A stretch of DNA of 14,604 nt from Hyphomicrobiales bacterium (GTDB lineage: Bacteria > Pseudomonadota > Alphaproteobacteria > Rhizobiales > JAUVMS01). Below are positions 1-7,165 of the stretch, one piece after another. The notes under the pieces are model-generated. The model ran no database searches, was not told the DNA's origin, and saw nothing but the letters and a program-made list of their open reading frames with translations. Position numbers and translations under genes: made by a program. Where the stretch lies: positions 1 through 14,604 of the forward strand of contig JAUVMS010000023.1 in the NCBI GenBank assembly GCA_030600135.1, in the 5' to 3' direction. Every line of letters starts with the position of its first letter. The first letter of the stretch is position 1.

Positions 1-423
1 CCCGTGTGACAGACTGCCAACGCGTTGATCACTTAATTCGGAAAGGCGAACATGCTTCAGGGTTTCAAGGACCCGACCATGACGCTCACGTGCAGGACAG
101 CTACTGGCTAACACGCCGAGTTCTATATTCCTGTAAACAGAGAGTTCGGAAAATACTGAGGGCGTCTGGAACTTTCGCACGACGCCCATCTGGGCAATGC
201 GATGGACCGGTAGGCCGGTGATGTTGCGCCCCTTGAACCAAACAGATCCGGCCGTTGGCACCTCGTGTCCCGAGATCATGCTGACGAAAGTGGTTTTCCC
301 GGCGCCGTTTGGCCCAATGATGCAGCACACTTCGCCGGCACCGATGGAAAAATTGATGTTTTCGTTGGCAACAAGGCCGCGAAATGACTTTGTCAAGTTT
401 TCGGCCCTAAGGAATTCAGCCAT
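1..423 (-). CDS. HAAT-family ABC transporter ATP-binding protein (LivG/UrtD-like), partial
   Basis: Cytoplasmic ATPase of the importer encoded just upstream on the same strand; hydrolyses ATP to drive substrate uptake. Reading the minus strand from the ATG at 423 gives 141 open codons running off the window. The protein begins MAEFLRAENLTKSF and carries Walker A GPNGAGKT at residues 37-44 and a Q-loop Gln at 86 (RKFQTPSVF). It ends at LSHG (138-141), the first half of the ABC signature, so Walker B and the C-terminal part lie outside the window. The FQTP Q-loop and LSHG signature resemble LivG/UrtD proteins, which fits the amide-type binding protein upstream. The start overlaps the livM-like stop by 8 bases (ATGGCTGA), implying coupled translation. 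The family is clear; the choice between LivG and UrtD is inference. Confidence 0.93.
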   Translation of the reverse strand, partial: MAEFLRAENLTKSFRGLVANENINFSIGAGEVCCIIGPNGAGKTTFVSMISGHEVPTAGSVWFKGRNITGLPVHRIAQMGVVRKFQTPSVFSELSVYRNIELGVLASSCPARERHGRVLETLKHVRLSELSDQRVGSLSHG

Positions 424-1441
424 CTTGTCCACGTTTGTGCTTACCGAAAGCTCCTGAGCGGCCCAGCGCGCCGGCTATACCGCCGCGGAAGTGAATAATC
501 ACCACAATGAAGACGACTCCGATCACGAGCTGCCAATACTTCGGTGCGATTGCGCTTAGATAGTTCGATAGAGAAGCGACAACGATGGTGGCGAGCAGTG
601 CACCAAGAAAACTATTGCGGCCCCCGATCGCAACCCAAACCACCACCTCAGTCGAGAAGAGAACGCCCCCCAAGGATGGTGAAACGAAGCCCGCGTGGGT
701 CCCGTACAACGCGCCAGCTAATGTCGCGAGCGCGCCGGACATCATGAAGGCGGCAGTTTTGTAGAGTGACGCGTCAAAACCGAGCGAGATGACTCGGTCT
801 TCGTTCTCGCGAATACCCAAAAGAACCTTGCCAAATTTTGAAGTAACCAACCAGCGCAGCAAGATGTAAATCGCAACTACAACGACAAGGACAAAGTAGT
901 ATATCGGCCCATCATCGAAGAGCGAGATTTCCGTTCCGGTGCCTAATGTCAGTGACATACGTGGGACGTACATGCCGTTCCAGCCGCCCGTCCACTGGGA
1001 TTGGCTAACAGCTACCTGCTCGACGATAATTGATACGGCCAGCGTGACGAGGACGAAATACGCCGCGCGCACTCCGGCACGGAACAAGAAATAGCCGAGA
1101 ACGCCGGCCAGTGCGGCCCCGACGCAGGGTGCGACAACGAAGGCTATATATGCCGGATTACCAAAATCGATCCATTTGAAGCTTAAACCGATGATGTAAC
1201 CCCCGATCGCAAAAAAGCCTGCCTGCCCGATGCTCAAGATTCCGCTGTATCCCCAAAGCAGTGCGAGCGACATGGCCATCACGCCATAGAGCATATATTG
1301 GGGCAGGATATAGATCGTGTAGCCAGAGACAAAGATTGGTAGGAGTGCAAATCCAACCAGGGCGACGATCGCAAGGCCGCTCTCTGAAACACCAAGACGG
1401 CGAGCCGTTTGAAGAGCCGTGGTGGATTGCAAAGCGCTCAT
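416..1441 (-). CDS. HAAT-family ABC transporter permease (LivM/UrtC-like)
   Basis: Inner-membrane permease, the second of the two membrane subunits of the left importer. The 341-residue product is highly hydrophobic, with roughly ten predicted membrane spans by eye. It carries the family hallmark GYSGILSIGQAGFFAIGGY at about residues 64-82, the BPD_transp_2 motif typical of LivM. A second family-like stretch, SLGFDASLYKTAAFMMSGAL, corresponds to the cytoplasmic loop that docks the ATPase. Length is usual for LivM. The ATG at 1441 overlaps the stop of the livH-like gene by 4 bases (ATGA), and its own stop overlaps the ATPase start, so the three transport genes are translationally coupled. The short C-terminal tail is basic (GKHKRGQDG). 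Substrate cannot be read from this subunit. Confidence 0.94.
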   Translation of the reverse strand: MSALQSTTALQTARRLGVSESGLAIVALVGFALLPIFVSGYTIYILPQYMLYGVMAMSLALLWGYSGILSIGQAGFFAIGGYIIGLSFKWIDFGNPAYIAFVVAPCVGAALAGVLGYFLFRAGVRAAYFVLVTLAVSIIVEQVAVSQSQWTGGWNGMYVPRMSLTLGTGTEISLFDDGPIYYFVLVVVVAIYILLRWLVTSKFGKVLLGIRENEDRVISLGFDASLYKTAAFMMSGALATLAGALYGTHAGFVSPSLGGVLFSTEVVVWVAIGGRNSFLGALLATIVVASLSNYLSAIAPKYWQLVIGVVFIVVIIHFRGGIAGALGRSGAFGKHKRGQDG

Positions 1442-2304
1442 GTTCTAGTTGCGGAGGTTAGGACGCCAAGCGGCCGGAATCTGAGCACGATAATAGCCAG
1501 GGCGAAGACAACCGTTTGGGCGAAGGTTTGCGTGGAAAACAAGGCAAAAAGGGTTTCAGATCCGCCGATCAAGAAACTACCAATTAACGTGCCGCCGAGA
1601 ATCTGGCCGATTCCACCGACGATCACGACGAAAAAAGCCCGTACGAGAAACACCATTCCGATATAGGGATCGATGCTCAGCATCGGACATATTAACGCGC
1701 CAGCAAGTCCTGCTAAAAACGAGCCGGTAACAAAAACCAACTTGTAGGTACGGCCAATATCTAGGCCGAGGAGGCTTGCCATCTCCCGGTTCTGCGTTAG
1801 GGCTCTCACCTTGATTCCGATCGTCGTACGATAGAAGACAAACCCAATCGCGAGGAATAATCCGAGTGTGATTATGGCAAGCAGCATCCGGTATGCGGGA
1901 ACTTGCTGGACTCCTAGATCGAAAGAACCTGGCAGGGGATTGGGAATGTTGTGAATGTCAGTTCCGAATGCAATCTTGATTACCTCGGTGGTTACCAAGA
2001 AAAATCCCCAAGTGATGAGAAGCGTTTCGAATGGTTTGTCGTAGAAATGGCGTATAATGAAATGTTCAAGAGCCAGCCCTATTATCGCCACACACGTTGC
2101 GGCAATAATGGCCGCGGCTGCGAAAGGAAAACCGGCCTCCATAGTCCACCATGTAAAATATGCCCCGAGGGTCAACATAGCGCCATGACCCATGTTGATC
2201 ACACCGATCAATCCAAAGATGATGGCGAGGCCAAGCGAAGCCAGCGCCAAGGTGAAAGTCAGCAAGGTGGCGTCGATAAGGACACTGATCGTCGTGGAAA
2301 GCAT
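1438..2304 (-). CDS. HAAT-family ABC transporter permease (LivH/UrtB-like)
   Basis: Inner-membrane permease that pairs with the LivM-like protein to form the translocation path. The 288-residue product has about eight hydrophobic spans and the LivH hallmark GLIGVINMGHGAMLTLGAY at residues 31-49. A later family motif, RALTQNREMASLLGLDIGRT, is the cytoplasmic loop that contacts the ATPase. The start at 2304 is supported by a purine-rich AGGGGG a few bases upstream. It lies 91 bases downstream of the binding-protein stop, a gap that contains a 12-bp stem-loop, and its stop overlaps the next gene by ATGA. Length is normal for LivH and shorter than the longest UrtB forms. Family assignment is firm; substrate is inferred only from neighbours. 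Confidence 0.94.
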   Translation of the reverse strand: MLSTTISVLIDATLLTFTLALASLGLAIIFGLIGVINMGHGAMLTLGAYFTWWTMEAGFPFAAAAIIAATCVAIIGLALEHFIIRHFYDKPFETLLITWGFFLVTTEVIKIAFGTDIHNIPNPLPGSFDLGVQQVPAYRMLLAIITLGLFLAIGFVFYRTTIGIKVRALTQNREMASLLGLDIGRTYKLVFVTGSFLAGLAGALICPMLSIDPYIGMVFLVRAFFVVIVGGIGQILGGTLIGSFLIGGSETLFALFSTQTFAQTVVFALAIIVLRFRPLGVLTSATRT

Positions 2305-2342
2305 AACCCCCTACAATCCGGCCATCCAATTACTGGAAGCTC

Positions 2343-2379
2343 TCGGATCCCTCGCCAGGATAGGATTCGAGGAATCCGA
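2343..2379 (-). promoter_or_regulatory. Stem-loop between binding-protein and permease genes
   Basis: The arms 2343-2354 (TCGGATCCCTCG) and 2368-2379 (CGAGGAATCCGA) are inverted repeats of 12 bases around a 13-base loop. Their one mismatch becomes a G-U pair in the minus-strand transcript, so the RNA stem would be continuous. It begins 17 bases after the binding-protein stop and precedes the livH-like start. No run of T follows it, so it is more likely a 3'-end stabiliser or partial processing site that keeps binding-protein mRNA more abundant than permease mRNA, as known for mal-type operons, than a full terminator. The structure is seen directly; the role is inferred. Confidence 0.6.
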
Positions 2380-2395
2380 TTTCCGAGACGTTGTC

Positions 2396-3658
2396 TTATT
2401 GCAGCGGATATTTGCACCGCGCGTCGAGTGGAACCGCTTTGGTCACAGATTGGATCTCCTCGAACATGTCATTGACACTGGTCCAGCCTTTACGCACCCG
2501 CATTAAGAAGGAGGGCAGGACGAGCTGATGATCGAGCTTACGCATTGTCACAGTACCTTGTGGCGCCTTGTCGAAGGTGAGATCCTCAAGCCCCTCGCGG
2601 ATTGCATCCGTGCTGACTTCGCCTGTCTTTTCTATTGCAAGCGCGGCCATGTGCGCCGCGTTATACATCGCCACACCCACCGTATTCATAAGCGCGTCCT
2701 TGCCGAACTTGGTGTGGAAGCTCTTGAGAAAGGTCTTGTTGTTCGGGTGGTCAATCGACATGAAATAGTCGAAACTGACATACGTACCCTCAGATGCTTG
2801 GGGGCCTAGACCAGAAGTTACGACCTCCTCATCGTCCACGGTCCATAACGTGAAATTCTTGTTCATGCCCGCGGCCACAAATTGTTGCCGGAAGTTTACG
2901 GTATCACTGCCCGTCAGAGTGTGAAATATAATGTCCGCATCGGAGTTGCGAATATCGCGGAGCACAGAGTCGTATTGCGGCGTATTGAAGGGGATGTACA
3001 CTTCCGCAACGACTTCGCCGCCCAGCTCATCAATCTTCCGCTTCGACACGAGATTAGTTACTTGCGGCCAGACGTAATCGGAACCGATTAGGAAGAATTT
3101 CTTCCCGAACTTGTTCATCATGTATTCCATGAAGGGCCAGACTTGTTGGGTTGGCTCGGGCCCGAACATGAAAATGTTCTTGTTGCAAACTCCCGGATAG
3201 TACTCGCCCTCCTGACCCTCGTAGAAAGTCGGGTAGAGTAGGATCTTATTTGCCTGTGTTGCGACCGGGGCGCCAGCTTGCCGCTCAGCGCTGGAGAAGG
3301 TTCCAGCAAGAAAGTCCACGCGCGCCTGGCGTATCAGGCGGTTGGCCTGTTCGACTACGATCCTGGGTTCTGTCTTCGAGTCTCCTAGCACAACCTCCAT
3401 TGGGCGGCCGAGAACGCCTCCGCGCGCATTAATTTCGTCTACGGCCAATTCGAAACCCGATGCGTGGGCTCGGCCATACACTGTCCACGCTCCGGTTAAC
3501 GGAGATATGACACCCACCCTGATTGGCTCGGCGGCACTTGCTCGCCGAATTATGGTCGGTGCCGCCAGCGTTGCCGCTGCCACGCCGGTAGTGGCGGCAA
3601 TCCCTTTTAAGGCGGTGCGACGGCTAAGGAGTGTCCTTCTATTTTTGTTGAATTTCAA
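2396..3658 (-). CDS. Periplasmic substrate-binding protein of amide/urea type (UrtA/AmiC/FmdD-like), Tat leader
   Basis: Captures the substrate in the periplasm and delivers it to the LivH/LivM-like permeases. The product is 420 residues. The leader has a twin-arginine motif SRRTALKG (residues 12-19), a hydrophobic stretch and a likely cleavage site after ASA (about 42), so export folded through Tat is probable. The mature part begins AEPIRVGVISPLTG and contains the family landmarks YPTFYEGQE, FMFGPEPTQQVWPF, GSDYVWPQVTN and HTLTGSDTVNF, which I recognise from the Peripla_BP_5 group (UrtA, AmiC, FmdD) that binds urea or short amides rather than leucine. The start is a TTG at 3658, preceded by GGGAGG at 8 bases spacing; no ATG is better placed. 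The nitrilase-type enzyme upstream supports an amide-like ligand. Exact ligand unknown. Confidence 0.92.
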   Translation of the reverse strand: MKFNKNRRTLLSRRTALKGIAATTGVAAATLAAPTIIRRASAAEPIRVGVISPLTGAWTVYGRAHASGFELAVDEINARGGVLGRPMEVVLGDSKTEPRIVVEQANRLIRQARVDFLAGTFSSAERQAGAPVATQANKILLYPTFYEGQEGEYYPGVCNKNIFMFGPEPTQQVWPFMEYMMNKFGKKFFLIGSDYVWPQVTNLVSKRKIDELGGEVVAEVYIPFNTPQYDSVLRDIRNSDADIIFHTLTGSDTVNFRQQFVAAGMNKNFTLWTVDDEEVVTSGLGPQASEGTYVSFDYFMSIDHPNNKTFLKSFHTKFGKDALMNTVGVAMYNAAHMAALAIEKTGEVSTDAIREGLEDLTFDKAPQGTVTMRKLDHQLVLPSFLMRVRKGWTSVNDMFEEIQSVTKAVPLDARCKYPLQ

Positions 3659-3711
3659 TGTCTTATCCTCCCTGATTGTTTAGCTTTCCAACAGCCGGAG
3701 ATTGGCGAAAA

Positions 3712-3731
3712 GGTCGCGAGAAGTAGCGACC
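3712..3731 (-). promoter_or_regulatory. Short stem-loop in the nitrilase to binding-protein gap
   Basis: GGTCGC (3712-3717) and GCGACC (3726-3731) form a perfect 6-bp stem with an 8-base loop. In the minus-strand transcript the stem is followed by TTTTCGCC. It lies 10 bases beyond the nitrilase stop and 53 bases before the binding-protein start. It could act as a weak terminator or attenuator, or protect the upstream message. The short stem and only four U residues make strong termination unlikely. Confidence 0.35.
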
Positions 3732-3741
3732 ACCCAATTGC

Positions 3742-4629
3742 TTAGTACCAACCCCGCACATGCGAGCTGCCAAGCATTTCTCCGTAGATATCCGTTCGGC
3801 GATCTCGGAGCGGCTGATTATATTCATTCCAATTCCGTTTGCGACGAGCATCGGCCAGATTGGCCTCGGCGTATATGATCTCTTCTTTGTCGGGACTCGC
3901 CGGACCACCAATTGGCCAGCCGGTGCAGCTGACAATTATGCTCTGACCGATAAACGGCTGACCTCTTTCTGTGCCGACACGATCAGCCGCGGCCACGTAA
4001 ACAGAGTTCACATGTGCCGCCGCCATAACCAGGATATTCGCCATAGCTTCTCGGTCGGGGTCTTGGCCTGGGATTGGGACCCAATTTGTAGAGACGCAAA
4101 CGATGTCAGCGCCCTGGAGCGCCGCTAGACGATAACTCTCCGGGAACCAGCTATCATAGCAGATGTGGCAAGCTAGGCGCCCGATCGGTGTCTTAAATAC
4201 CGGAAATCCGAGGTTGCCCGGCTCAAAGAAGAGATTCTCCTCATTCCAGAGGTGAACTTTTCGGAAAGTGCCGACGTGCCCGTTGGGCCCGACAACGACG
4301 GAACTGTTGTAGAGCAGATCCCCCTCGCGTTCATTGATACCGGCAGCAATATGGAGACGGTGCTCAGCTGCGAGTTCCGCCCAGAGGTTCGTAGTCTCGC
4401 CGTTCGGCACTTCCTCCGAGAGCGCGAATGCTTCCTCGCGACTTTCGAAGACGTAACCTGAGTTGCAAAGCTCGGGCAGAACAACCAATCGGGCACCGTT
4501 GGACGCCGCCTCCTCTATCATTTCGCAACTCTTCTCAATGTTTCTCTGCTTCTCGCTGACAATTGGCTCCGTCTGGCAGCAGGCGATCTTGACTTCCGCT
4601 TCATTTCGTCCCTTTCGATCCGACGTCAT
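3742..4629 (-). CDS. Nitrilase-superfamily carbon-nitrogen hydrolase (amidase-like)
   Basis: Cytoplasmic hydrolase that likely cleaves a C-N bond of an amide, ureide or carbamoyl compound and releases ammonia. With the start at 4629 it has 295 residues, normal for the superfamily. The Glu-Lys-Cys triad is visible: E53 in LPELCNSGYVF, K124 in FRKVHLWNEENLFF, and C157 in ACHICYDSWFPE. The open frame extends to 4833, but the ATG at 4629 has GGAGG five bases upstream and leaves a natural N-terminus (MTSDRKGRNEAEVKIACCQTEP); the extra 68 residues resemble no family sequence. It is the first gene of the left transport operon, 83 bases from the binding-protein gene, so its substrate is probably what the importer brings in. 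The ICYDSWFPE context favours amidase or carbamoyl-amidase activity over a true nitrilase, but this is inference. Confidence 0.9.
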   Translation of the reverse strand: MTSDRKGRNEAEVKIACCQTEPIVSEKQRNIEKSCEMIEEAASNGARLVVLPELCNSGYVFESREEAFALSEEVPNGETTNLWAELAAEHRLHIAAGINEREGDLLYNSSVVVGPNGHVGTFRKVHLWNEENLFFEPGNLGFPVFKTPIGRLACHICYDSWFPESYRLAALQGADIVCVSTNWVPIPGQDPDREAMANILVMAAAHVNSVYVAAADRVGTERGQPFIGQSIIVSCTGWPIGGPASPDKEEIIYAEANLADARRKRNWNEYNQPLRDRRTDIYGEMLGSSHVRGWY

Positions 4630-4888
4630 TGCCTCCTCCATTGGGCCTTGAGGACCTCTTTCCAAACCAACGATTGCGCGCGCGCATAGGTTATCATGTT
4701 TGCTTAAGTGACCACTCATCAAATCCAAGTCACAGCTACTTATCTTGTTGTTGCCACCAACGAGCGGGGTGAGCCAATCCCATGCGCTACATGTCCCAGC
4801 AACAAACCCTTTTTGCCGTGCCTGCGAATTCAAGCAGCCGAGGTACGTTGATTGCCATCAGGTTTTTTTAATCTAATATAAACAGGGG
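4630..4888. other. Upstream region of the nitrilase-transporter operon
   Basis: There is no convincing gene here. The stretch must hold the promoter for the minus-strand nitrilase operon, but I see no clear -35/-10 pair, no sigma-54 box and no strong operator. It contains an alternating CG run around 4678-4684 and a seven-T run at 4863-4869 without an associated hairpin. The in-frame extension of the nitrilase through this region (to 4833) is judged non-coding. Confidence 0.4.
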
Positions 4889-5068
4889 TTGCAATCGCTG
4901 AGTATTCCGGCTGAACGGTTGATCAAGCCGACTCTGGCGACACGCATTCCAGCAATAAACGACGTCACGTTCCAATTGGCCGAGGTTGCGGTGCCGAGGA
5001 TGCTATTCGCGGAGATCCTGCGGCTGATCGCGCTGTTACGGCCGCCGCCCGATCCTGCGCCGGCGTGA
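4889..5068 (+). CDS. Unrecognised short frame, possible C-terminal gene remnant
   Basis: A 59-codon frame opens at a TTG (4889, preceded by AGGGG with no spacing) and ends at TGA 5068. Its C-terminal part, EVAVPRMLFAEILRLIALL followed by RPPPDPAPA, looks like a genuine amphipathic helix and a proline-rich tail rather than random translation. It has no good initiator or ribosome-binding site, and an in-frame TAA lies just upstream at 4875. The simplest reading is the tail of a larger gene whose front half is gone, possibly from a mobile element. I do not recognise the family, and it may be non-coding. Confidence 0.3.
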   Translation: MQSLSIPAERLIKPTLATRIPAINDVTFQLAEVAVPRMLFAEILRLIALLRPPPDPAPA

Positions 5069-5297
5069 GGCGTCGGTTTGTCATGCGTTGCTGCCAAAGC
5101 CACGGGAGAGGTGCGCCTTGATCACAACCAAATCGATCCATCTTCCCTGTCGCGGCGCCCCTTGGCTCATGGTGAGGGGTTCCTGGGCGGATCCTGGGCA
5201 GCCAGCGTTGTTAACAACACCGAAATCGCGCAAACTGCGGTCTGGTTGCCGGTTCATATGGGGAATGTCGGTTGAGAGAATTAGCCAGACGACGCTT
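5069..5297. other. Gap upstream of the GNAT gene, with a 12-bp palindrome
   Basis: No supported gene is present. The GNAT reading frame stays open back to 5088, but that extension looks non-coding. Two direct copies of TCCTGGGC lie near 5181-5199. A perfect 12-base palindrome GTTGTTAACAAC lies at 5207-5218, about 80 bases before the GNAT start, and could be an operator or an element boundary. Confidence 0.35.
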
Positions 5298-5804
5298 ATG
5301 CCTACCAAGATTAGAACCCTAAGCGCGGGCGACGCCGAGGAGGTGTTTGAGCTGCGACGCCATGCTCTGATCGACTCCCCGCTGGCTTTTCTGGCGTCTC
5401 CGGAAGATGACCTTGCCTCTTCCGTTGAGTCCGTCCGAGTCCTCCTGAGTCGCGGGGTCAATTCGCCTTTGTTTGGAGCGTGCGACGCGCGACTTGTCGG
5501 CATGGTGGGCCTCTATCGTGACAGGCATGTGAAGGCGGTGCACAAGGTTCATCTCTGGGGGATGTATGTGCGGCCTGAGTCACGGCGGCAGGGCCTCGGC
5601 CGCCAGCTTCTTGACGCGACCCTTGATCATGCCCAAGGACTCGACGGCGTTAGGTTGGTCCATCTTAGCGTTAGCGAAGCCGCCGCCGATGCAAAAAGTC
5701 TATATGAACGCGCTGGATTCCAGGTCTGGGGCACTGAGCCGGAAGCATTTTGCTACAACGGCCAGCGTATGCGGGAATTTCACATGGTGCTGCCGCTGAT
5801 GTGA
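5298..5804 (+). CDS. GNAT-family N-acetyltransferase
   Basis: Predicted cytoplasmic acetyl-CoA-dependent N-acetyltransferase; the acceptor is unknown. The 168-residue form starting MPTKIRTLSAGDAEEVFELR is a typical single-domain GNAT. The acetyl-CoA pyrophosphate-binding motif A is visible as VRPESRRQGLGRQLL at residues 91-105, with R97-Q98-G99-L100-G101 matching the Q/R-x-x-G-x-G/A loop. It is followed by the motif B-like segment SLYERAGFQVWG (about 124-135). The ATG at 5298 was chosen because family homology begins there. The frame is open to 5088 with another ATG at 5265, and neither site has a strong ribosome-binding sequence. It has no operon partner: the ASCH pseudogene follows on the same strand and a gene-poor stretch precedes it. 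Confidence 0.85.
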   Translation: MPTKIRTLSAGDAEEVFELRRHALIDSPLAFLASPEDDLASSVESVRVLLSRGVNSPLFGACDARLVGMVGLYRDRHVKAVHKVHLWGMYVRPESRRQGLGRQLLDATLDHAQGLDGVRLVHLSVSEAAADAKSLYERAGFQVWGTEPEAFCYNGQRMREFHMVLPLM

Positions 5805-5865
5805 AGGCGACACTCGATTGTGCTCTCACCGGTCGAGCCGTTCTTCTCCTTCTGAATAGCGCCTT

Positions 5866-6230
5866 ATGTGTCGCGCAGCGGCGCATATAGTTGTCTGGAT
5901 CATGCTTGAGGAGAGGGCAATTACGGTTATCGCGATGACACGGGAAATGGGCTCTTTGGACATACGAGCCTTTTGGGCAGAGTTCCTAGTGAAAACCGAT
6001 CGAGAGCATAATGAGCCTCTCTACGACATATTTCACTTCGACGATAACGCGTCAGATGCCAATGAGTTAGCTGAGCTCGTACTGCGTGGAAAAAAACCGC
6101 AACCGCTTCTCTGCTTTGGCAATACGAAGCAAGTGGCAAGCGTCCTCCTAGAACAGGTGATTTAAGCGTGACAGATCACCCAAGATGCCGGTTGTGTGCG
6201 AGCACTTTCGAGTGGTTTTGTTTCGTCTAG
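5866..6230 (+). pseudogene. Frameshifted, truncated ASCH-domain (YhfF-like) gene
   Basis: The first frame (5866-6165; plausible starts at 5866, 5902, 5935) encodes an ASCH/YhfF N-terminus: IRAFWAEFL, PLYDIFHFDDNASDANELA, ELVLRGKK. After the seven-A run at 6090-6096 the family sequence continues only in the -1 frame, as TATASLLWQYEASGKRPP followed by RTGDLSVTD, ending at TAG 6228-6230. The expected continuation after LSV-TD is absent, so the last third of the domain is missing as well. ASCH proteins are small beta-barrel domains thought to bind RNA or nucleosides. Two independent lesions, a one-base slip and C-terminal loss, argue for a decayed gene rather than programmed frameshifting. The family call rests on the FDDN and SLLW patterns as I remember them. 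Confidence 0.72.
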
Positions 6231-6472
6231 GAGTTGACCAAAAACGTTGCGCATATGCAAAAATAAACATGCTCTTCGGCGCGCGAGTGAACGAGAGCGC
6301 GGATTCTTCCAAGCACCTGGTGGCGCATCACCCAACCTAATGGGCTGTCATCTTGCGAGCTTTGCGAGCCAGAATTTGAGGGGCCGGCGCTTGCGGTCGA
6401 CAGCAATAAGACGACGGTATGCCTTTGGTTTCGACAAGTCGTGACAAGACCGTTCCTGGCGAAAAGCGGGAG
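6231..6472. other. Gap between ASCH pseudogene and GntR gene
   Basis: No gene is supported. A minus-strand frame ending at 6348 has a strongly basic tail (SKPKAYRRLIAVDRKRR and on) that resembles a real C-terminus, but its upstream part runs antisense-like through the regulator gene and has no start of its own. A TTGC-N6-GCAA inverted repeat lies around 6244-6257. No terminator hairpin with a T-run was found for either neighbouring gene. Confidence 0.3.
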
Positions 6473-7165
6473 TCATGGGGCGATGCCAATCAAAAGCGGC
6501 GCGAAACGGTCGAGGACACGCTCGATATGGCCGCGCAATGCCGTCTCCGAGTCGCCTGAATCGCCACGCGCAATCGTGCGTACGAGTTCGCGATGAACCT
6601 CGCCAAACTGGCTGTCGGGAACGGCCTCTTCGGCATTCATGTAGGTGAACCGATGCATATGCAGCGCGCAACGGTTCAGGATCGGTTCAAGTGCTGGAAA
6701 TCCCGCTTGCCGGAACACTGCCATATGGAATTCGCGATCCAGTTCACTTCCGCGATAGTAGTCGGTATCTTGAGTTGCCTGATCCATCTGATCGGCGATG
6801 TCCATGAGACCGGCGACGACATCGTCGTCGAACGAACCCGCCGACTGGCGGATACCCAGGCACTCGATCTCAATCCTGATCCGCGCCATTTCGGCCGTCT
6901 CCACCACTGAAGGTTGAGACACCATAGTGCCGCGATAGCCGCGGCGGGCGACCAGACCGTCTTGTTCCAGTCGCATCAGCGCTTCGCGCACTGTGCCCTG
7001 ACTGCATTTCAACTGAGCGGCAATTTTTTGCTCCAGCAGCCCAGCGCCTGGCTCCAGTCGGCCAAGCAGGATGTAACGCCGCATCGCGTGATAGGCGACG
7101 TCTGCTTTTCTTAGCCCCAGAACGGTGACGGGCGCGGCTTCGATTAGTATTTCGGTCACGGACAT
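6473..7165 (-). CDS. GntR-family transcriptional regulator, FCD (FadR) subfamily
   Basis: DNA-binding regulator, probably of the divergent peptide-transport operon. The 230-residue protein has an N-terminal winged helix (about 20-85) with the GntR signature LLEQKIAAQLKCSQGTVREA then LMRLEQDGLV. An all-helical FCD effector domain follows (about 90-220). Likely metal or ligand residues of the FCD pocket are present: D143 and H147 in ELDREFHMAVF, H191 in GEVHREL, and H213 in RGHIERV. The ATG at 7165 has AAGGGAG directly upstream, closer than ideal. FCD regulators usually sense small carboxylates and repress adjacent catabolic or uptake genes. The divergent layout, with 225 bases between starts, supports control of the dpp-like operon and itself. 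The effector is unknown, and a gamma-glutamyl or amino-acid-like breakdown product is only a guess. Confidence 0.92.
   Translation of the reverse strand: MSVTEILIEAAPVTVLGLRKADVAYHAMRRYILLGRLEPGAGLLEQKIAAQLKCSQGTVREALMRLEQDGLVARRGYRGTMVSQPSVVETAEMARIRIEIECLGIRQSAGSFDDDVVAGLMDIADQMDQATQDTDYYRGSELDREFHMAVFRQAGFPALEPILNRCALHMHRFTYMNAEEAVPDSQFGEVHRELVRTIARGDSGDSETALRGHIERVLDRFAPLLIGIAP

Noticed and set aside
1951..2475. A 174-codon plus-strand frame
   Set aside because: Antisense to the livH-like gene and the following gap, with no coding character.
4630..4833. N-terminal extension of the nitrilase-type gene
   Set aside because: The extension resembles no family sequence, while the ATG at 4629 has a good ribosome-binding site and gives a normal length.
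5088..5297. N-terminal extension of the GNAT gene
   Set aside because: Homology begins at MPTKIRTL (5298). The upstream residues are basic and low in family character, and no ribosome-binding site supports an earlier start.
5813..5837. Possible terminator hairpin after the GNAT gene (CTCGA / TCGAG)
   Set aside because: Only 5 base pairs around a 15-base loop and no T-run, so it is not distinguishable from chance.
6090..6096. Programmed -1 frameshift site in the ASCH gene
   Set aside because: The product after the slip lacks the rest of the domain and no downstream stimulatory structure was seen; decay is simpler.
6348..6440. Basic C-terminal-like peptide on the minus strand downstream of gntR
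   Set aside because: It has no independent start, the frame upstream runs through the regulator as a shadow, and the family is not recognised. Kept only as a note in the gap entry.
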